Assembly (NCBI GenBank): GCA_903930745.1
Contig: CAIYZX010000091.1
Span: forward strand, 1 to 8,103
Length of the DNA: 8,103 bases
Source of the DNA: an uncultured Chloroflexota bacterium
GTDB lineage: Bacteria > Chloroflexota > Limnocylindria > Limnocylindrales > CSP1-4
Direction of reading: 5' to 3'
A model generated the notes under the pieces. That model saw only the letters and a program-made list of their open reading frames with translations, was not told the origin of the DNA and made no database searches. Position numbers and translations under genes: made by a program. Below, piece after piece: positions 5,817 through 8,103 of the stretch; the stretch's first letter is position 1; the number at the start of each line of letters is the position of its first letter.

Positions 5817-7091
5817 CTAGGTGCCGTGCTGCCAGGAGGAGACGTACTCCAGCTGCTGCTCGGTCATCTGGTCCAGCACGATGCCCATGGACGCCAGCTT
5901 CAGGCGGGCGACCTCGGCGTCGATCGCCTTCGGCACCACGTAGACCTGCGCCTCGAGCTCCTGGTGGTGCTTGGCGACGTACTCCGCGGCCAGCGCCTGG
6001 TTCGCGAAGGAGAGGTCCATGACCGCGGCCGGGTGGCCCTCGGCCGCGCCCAGGTTGACGAGGCGGCCCTCGGCGACGAGGTGGAGACGCTTGCCGCCGA
6101 TCTCGAACTCCTGGACGTTCGGGCGGACGTCGCGAATGTGGCCCTCGGCCATCGCCCGCAGCGCCGGCAGGTCCAGCTCGGCGTCGAAGTGGCCGGAGTT
6201 GGCCATGATCGCGCCGTCGCGCATCGTCTCGAAGTGCTCGCGGCGGAAGACGTTCACGTTGCCGGTGGCCGTCACGAAGACGTCGCCCCACGGCGCGGCC
6301 TGGCCCACGGTCATGACCTGGTAGCCGTCCATCAGCGCCTCGATCGCGCGGATGGGGTCCACCTCCACGATCGCCACGTGGGCGCCGTGGCCGGACATGC
6401 GGCTCGCGATGCCGCGGCCAACCCAGCCATACCCCGCGACGACCACGTTGCGGCCGGCGAGCAGGATGTTGGTGGCGCGCAGCAGGCCGTCGATCGTGGA
6501 CTGGCCGGTGCCGTAGCGGTTGTCGAAGAGGTGCTTCGTGTCCGCCTCGTTCACCGCGACCACCGGGAAGCGCAGCGCGCCGTCCGCGGCCATCGCGCGA
6601 AGGCGGATGACGCCCGTCGTGGTCTCCTCGGTGCCCGCCAGGATCTCCGGGATCTGGTCCGGGCGCTCCTTGTGGAGCAGGGAGACGAGGTCGCAGCCGT
6701 CGTCCATGGTGAGGACCGGGTGCGTGTCCGCGACCGTGCGCAGGTGGCTGTAGTAGACCGAGTTGTCCTCGCCGCGGCGCGCGTACGTGGAGATCCCGTA
6801 CTCGCTCACCAGCGCGGCGGCGGTCCAGTCCTGCGTGGAGAGCGGGTTGGACGCCGCGAGGTGGACCTCCGCGCCGCCTGCCTTGAGCGTGCGCATCAGG
6901 TTCGCGGTCTCCGTGGTGACGTGGAGACAGGCGCCGATGCGCATGCCCTTGAGGGGCTGCTCGCGCTCGAACCGCTCGCGGATCAGGCGCAGGACCGGCA
7001 TCTCGCGGTCCGCCCACTCGATCCGGCGGACGCCCTCGGCGGCCTGGCCAAGGTCCGTCACGTCGTACGGGATCCGGGGGGTGTCGGTCAT
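5817..7091 (-). CDS. ahcY: S-adenosylhomocysteinase (adenosylhomocysteine hydrolase), short form
   Basis: 424 aa. The cytosolic NAD-dependent enzyme reversibly splits S-adenosylhomocysteine into homocysteine and adenosine, relieving product inhibition of SAM-dependent methyltransferases. Substrate and catalytic residues are in place: LHVTTETA (56-63; His57, Thr59, Glu61), SNPLSTQD (81-88), DDG with Asp131, EETTTG with Glu156, TKHLFDNRYGTGQS with Lys186, Asp190 and Asn191. The Rossmann NAD motif is VVAGYGWVGRG (217-227), with Glu243, His301 in SGHFD and Asn346 in VNLG completing the cofactor site. It lacks the roughly 40-residue insert of many bacterial enzymes and ends in YVSSWQHGT instead of the PxxYRY tail. 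This is the short type known from archaea, Thermotoga and Chloroflexota. The ATG overlaps the stop of the GNAT gene (ATGA) and has a strong GAGGAG. The S9 gene follows after 4 bp. Assignment is near certain; only the taxonomic reading is inferential. Confidence 0.97.
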   Translation of the reverse strand: MTDTPRIPYDVTDLGQAAEGVRRIEWADREMPVLRLIRERFEREQPLKGMRIGACLHVTTETANLMRTLKAGGAEVHLAASNPLSTQDWTAAALVSEYGISTYARRGEDNSVYYSHLRTVADTHPVLTMDDGCDLVSLLHKERPDQIPEILAGTEETTTGVIRLRAMAADGALRFPVVAVNEADTKHLFDNRYGTGQSTIDGLLRATNILLAGRNVVVAGYGWVGRGIASRMSGHGAHVAIVEVDPIRAIEALMDGYQVMTVGQAAPWGDVFVTATGNVNVFRREHFETMRDGAIMANSGHFDAELDLPALRAMAEGHIRDVRPNVQEFEIGGKRLHLVAEGRLVNLGAAEGHPAAVMDLSFANQALAAEYVAKHHQELEAQVYVVPKAIDAEVARLKLASMGIVLDQMTEQQLEYVSSWQHGT

Positions 7092-8059
7092 GAGCTCTCC
7101 TCGGTTGGGCCCAGGGCCGGCGGGGCATCCGGCGCGGGGTTCGGGTACATGGGATGGGCCTGGTTGACGCCGGCATGCGGCGCTTGGGGTGTCGGCGTGG
7201 TCCGGCGGCCACTGAACAGGCGCCGGAACGGGGCGGTGAAGTCTGGCCAGGCAGGGCTAGACCGCCGGGCGAGCCGCTCCTCGAAGCGGCAGTGCTCACG
7301 GTAGCCCAAGCGGGCGTAGGCCGCGATGGCGGGCGGGTTGTCCGCCCTGACGTTGAGGACCACCTCGTCGCAGAACCGCAGCAGCTCCGCGGTGACGGCG
7401 GAGGTAACGGCCTTGGCGTAGCCGTGACCGCGGTGGTCCGAGTGCGTGAGGACGTTGCCCACCACGGCGAGCCGGGCGTCCCGGGAGATGACGTGGGTCC
7501 CCGCGGCGGCGACCAGGCGGCCGTGGATCCTGACGCCGTAGTAGACGCCCTCCGTGATCGCCGCGGGCGGGATCCAGGCGGCGAACCCCAGCTGGTAGAG
7601 GCGGTTGAGCTCGCCAACCTCGATGGGCAGGATCCGGGTGACGGGGGCGCCGAGGGACGGCACGAACGTGGCGCGGTCAACCGCCATGCGGATCATCCGG
7701 GGCCCGGGGTCCACGTGGTAGTGGAGCGAGACCGCATCCAGCGATGCCTCCGTCCCGGCCACGTAGGCGGCCCGCGGGCGGATCACGTCGCGCAGGATGG
7801 CGGCGATGCCGTCCTGGCGGCCCATCACGAACATGGGCTGGGGCGTGGGGCCGCTGTACTCCATCGCCACGGCAAGTGCGTGGCCGGTGTCGTCCGTGGC
7901 CATGCCCCACCTGGTGCGGGCGAACTCGCGCTCGTCCAGGTCGCACAGGGCGTACGCGGCGAAGAGCCGGTCCTGCTCCAGGAGCTCGCGGAGGGCCGCC
8001 CGGTCCGTGGTGGCGCGGGCGACCACCTGGCCACGCGCGGCGAGGCCGGTCCAGGTCAT
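7088..8059 (-). CDS. GNAT-family N-acetyltransferase with degenerate N-terminal half
   Basis: 323 aa, about twice a single GNAT domain. Acyl-CoA-dependent acetyl transfer is the expected activity, with unknown acceptor. The C-terminal GNAT fold (about 140-265) shows the acetyl-CoA pyrophosphate loop in VVGNVLTHSDHRGHGYAKAV (199-218; R210-G-H-G-Y-A fits R/QxxGxG/A). It then has VVLNVRADNPPAIAAYARLGY (233-253), the usual beta5/alpha4 region with Asn and the late Tyr. The FR47-like subgroup is a plausible family. Residues about 10-130 resemble a GNAT-like half without an acetyl-CoA motif, seen in many two-part members. Residues about 283-323 are a Pro-rich polar tail (for example PNPAPDAPPALGP), likely disordered. 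The ATG at 8059 overlaps an upstream stop, with GGAG 10 nt away. The stop overlaps the ahcY start by 4 bp, so it is co-translated with ahcY; whether it acts in the methyl cycle is unknown. Confidence 0.85.
   Translation of the reverse strand: MTWTGLAARGQVVARATTDRAALRELLEQDRLFAAYALCDLDEREFARTRWGMATDDTGHALAVAMEYSGPTPQPMFVMGRQDGIAAILRDVIRPRAAYVAGTEASLDAVSLHYHVDPGPRMIRMAVDRATFVPSLGAPVTRILPIEVGELNRLYQLGFAAWIPPAAITEGVYYGVRIHGRLVAAAGTHVISRDARLAVVGNVLTHSDHRGHGYAKAVTSAVTAELLRFCDEVVLNVRADNPPAIAAYARLGYREHCRFEERLARRSSPAWPDFTAPFRRLFSGRRTTPTPQAPHAGVNQAHPMYPNPAPDAPPALGPTEESS
7097..7102 (-). promoter_or_regulatory. Strong ribosome binding site of ahcY
   Basis: GAGGAG on the minus strand lies 5 nt before the ahcY ATG, inside the last codons of the GNAT gene. 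It fixes the ahcY start and suggests that ahcY can initiate efficiently by itself as well as by coupling. Confidence 0.75.
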
Positions 8060-8103
8060 CCCGCGGCGTCTCCGCCCGCATCCGCCGCAGCGGCATCCGC
8101 CGC
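8056..8103 (-). CDS. C-terminal end of an unidentified upstream gene
   Basis: The minus-strand frame entering at 8103 stays open for 15 codons and ends with TGA at 8058-8056. That TGA overlaps the GNAT ATG as ATGA, the same junction found between GNAT and ahcY. The encoded tail is AADAAAADAGGDAAG, an Ala/Asp/Gly-rich end built partly on two 11-bp direct repeats (8078-8088 and 8093-8103). No function can be assigned from this fragment. The shared overlap style is the main reason to believe it is a real gene of the same operon. Confidence 0.5.
   Translation of the reverse strand, partial: AADAAAADAGGDAAG

Noticed and set aside
5688..7304. 538-codon plus-strand open frame opposite ahcY
   Set aside because: Shadow frame rich in Val, Asp, Arg and His, opposite an ahcY with every key residue conserved.
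5539..7680. 713-codon minus-strand open frame spanning ahcY and parts of the GNAT and S9 genes
   Set aside because: Runs through three real genes in another frame, is dominated by Arg, Pro and Gly, and has no domain.
1..8103. tRNA, rRNA, CRISPR array, insertion sequence or phage genes
   Set aside because: No T-loop or anticodon-like cloverleaf, no regularly spaced repeats, and no transposase, integrase or structural phage motif was seen on either strand.

Overview
The window is high-GC bacterial DNA, densely packed with genes. It looks like ordinary chromosome: I see no transposase, phage, CRISPR or plasmid signature. The organism is inferred. The short form of S-adenosylhomocysteinase, without the roughly 40-residue insert of most proteobacterial and eukaryotic enzymes, together with the very high GC content, suggests a high-GC Chloroflexota-type bacterium. 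An actinobacterium-like lineage is the main alternative. This placement is tentative.

Left part, plus strand (1-2235): the end of a polyamine ABC-importer operon in the order potD (only its 3' end is in the window), potB, potC. potB and potC overlap by 4 bp (GTGA). The ATPase gene potA is not in the window. A short convergent spacer (2236-2322) with two GC-rich hairpins separates this operon from the genes on the other strand.

Middle and right part, minus strand (8103 down to 2323): transcription runs from right to left. First comes the last 15 codons of an unidentified gene, then a two-part GNAT acetyltransferase, then ahcY, then an S9-family serine peptidase. The first two junctions are 4-bp ATGA overlaps and the third is a 4-bp gap, so this is very probably one translationally coupled operon. 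It ends at a strong 12-bp hairpin (3701-3729). After a 244-bp spacer comes metK, which appears to be its own transcription unit.

Functionally, metK makes S-adenosylmethionine from methionine and ATP. ahcY removes the S-adenosylhomocysteine left after methyl transfer, so both sides of the activated-methyl cycle lie within 5 kb. Polyamine synthesis commonly uses decarboxylated SAM, which gives a loose link to the pot operon, but the convergent layout gives no evidence of shared regulation. The S9 peptidase and the acetyltransferase have no evident role in the cycle and may simply be housekeeping passengers.

The least explained stretch is the 244-bp spacer upstream of metK. It can form an 8-bp closing stem around an internal hairpin and contains an 11-bp direct repeat whose copies start exactly 100 bp apart. 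It does not match any SAM riboswitch class I can recall and is the best candidate for something undescribed. The evidence is only sequence complementarity in GC-rich DNA, so it is moderate at best. I do not see a clear novel multi-gene system here.
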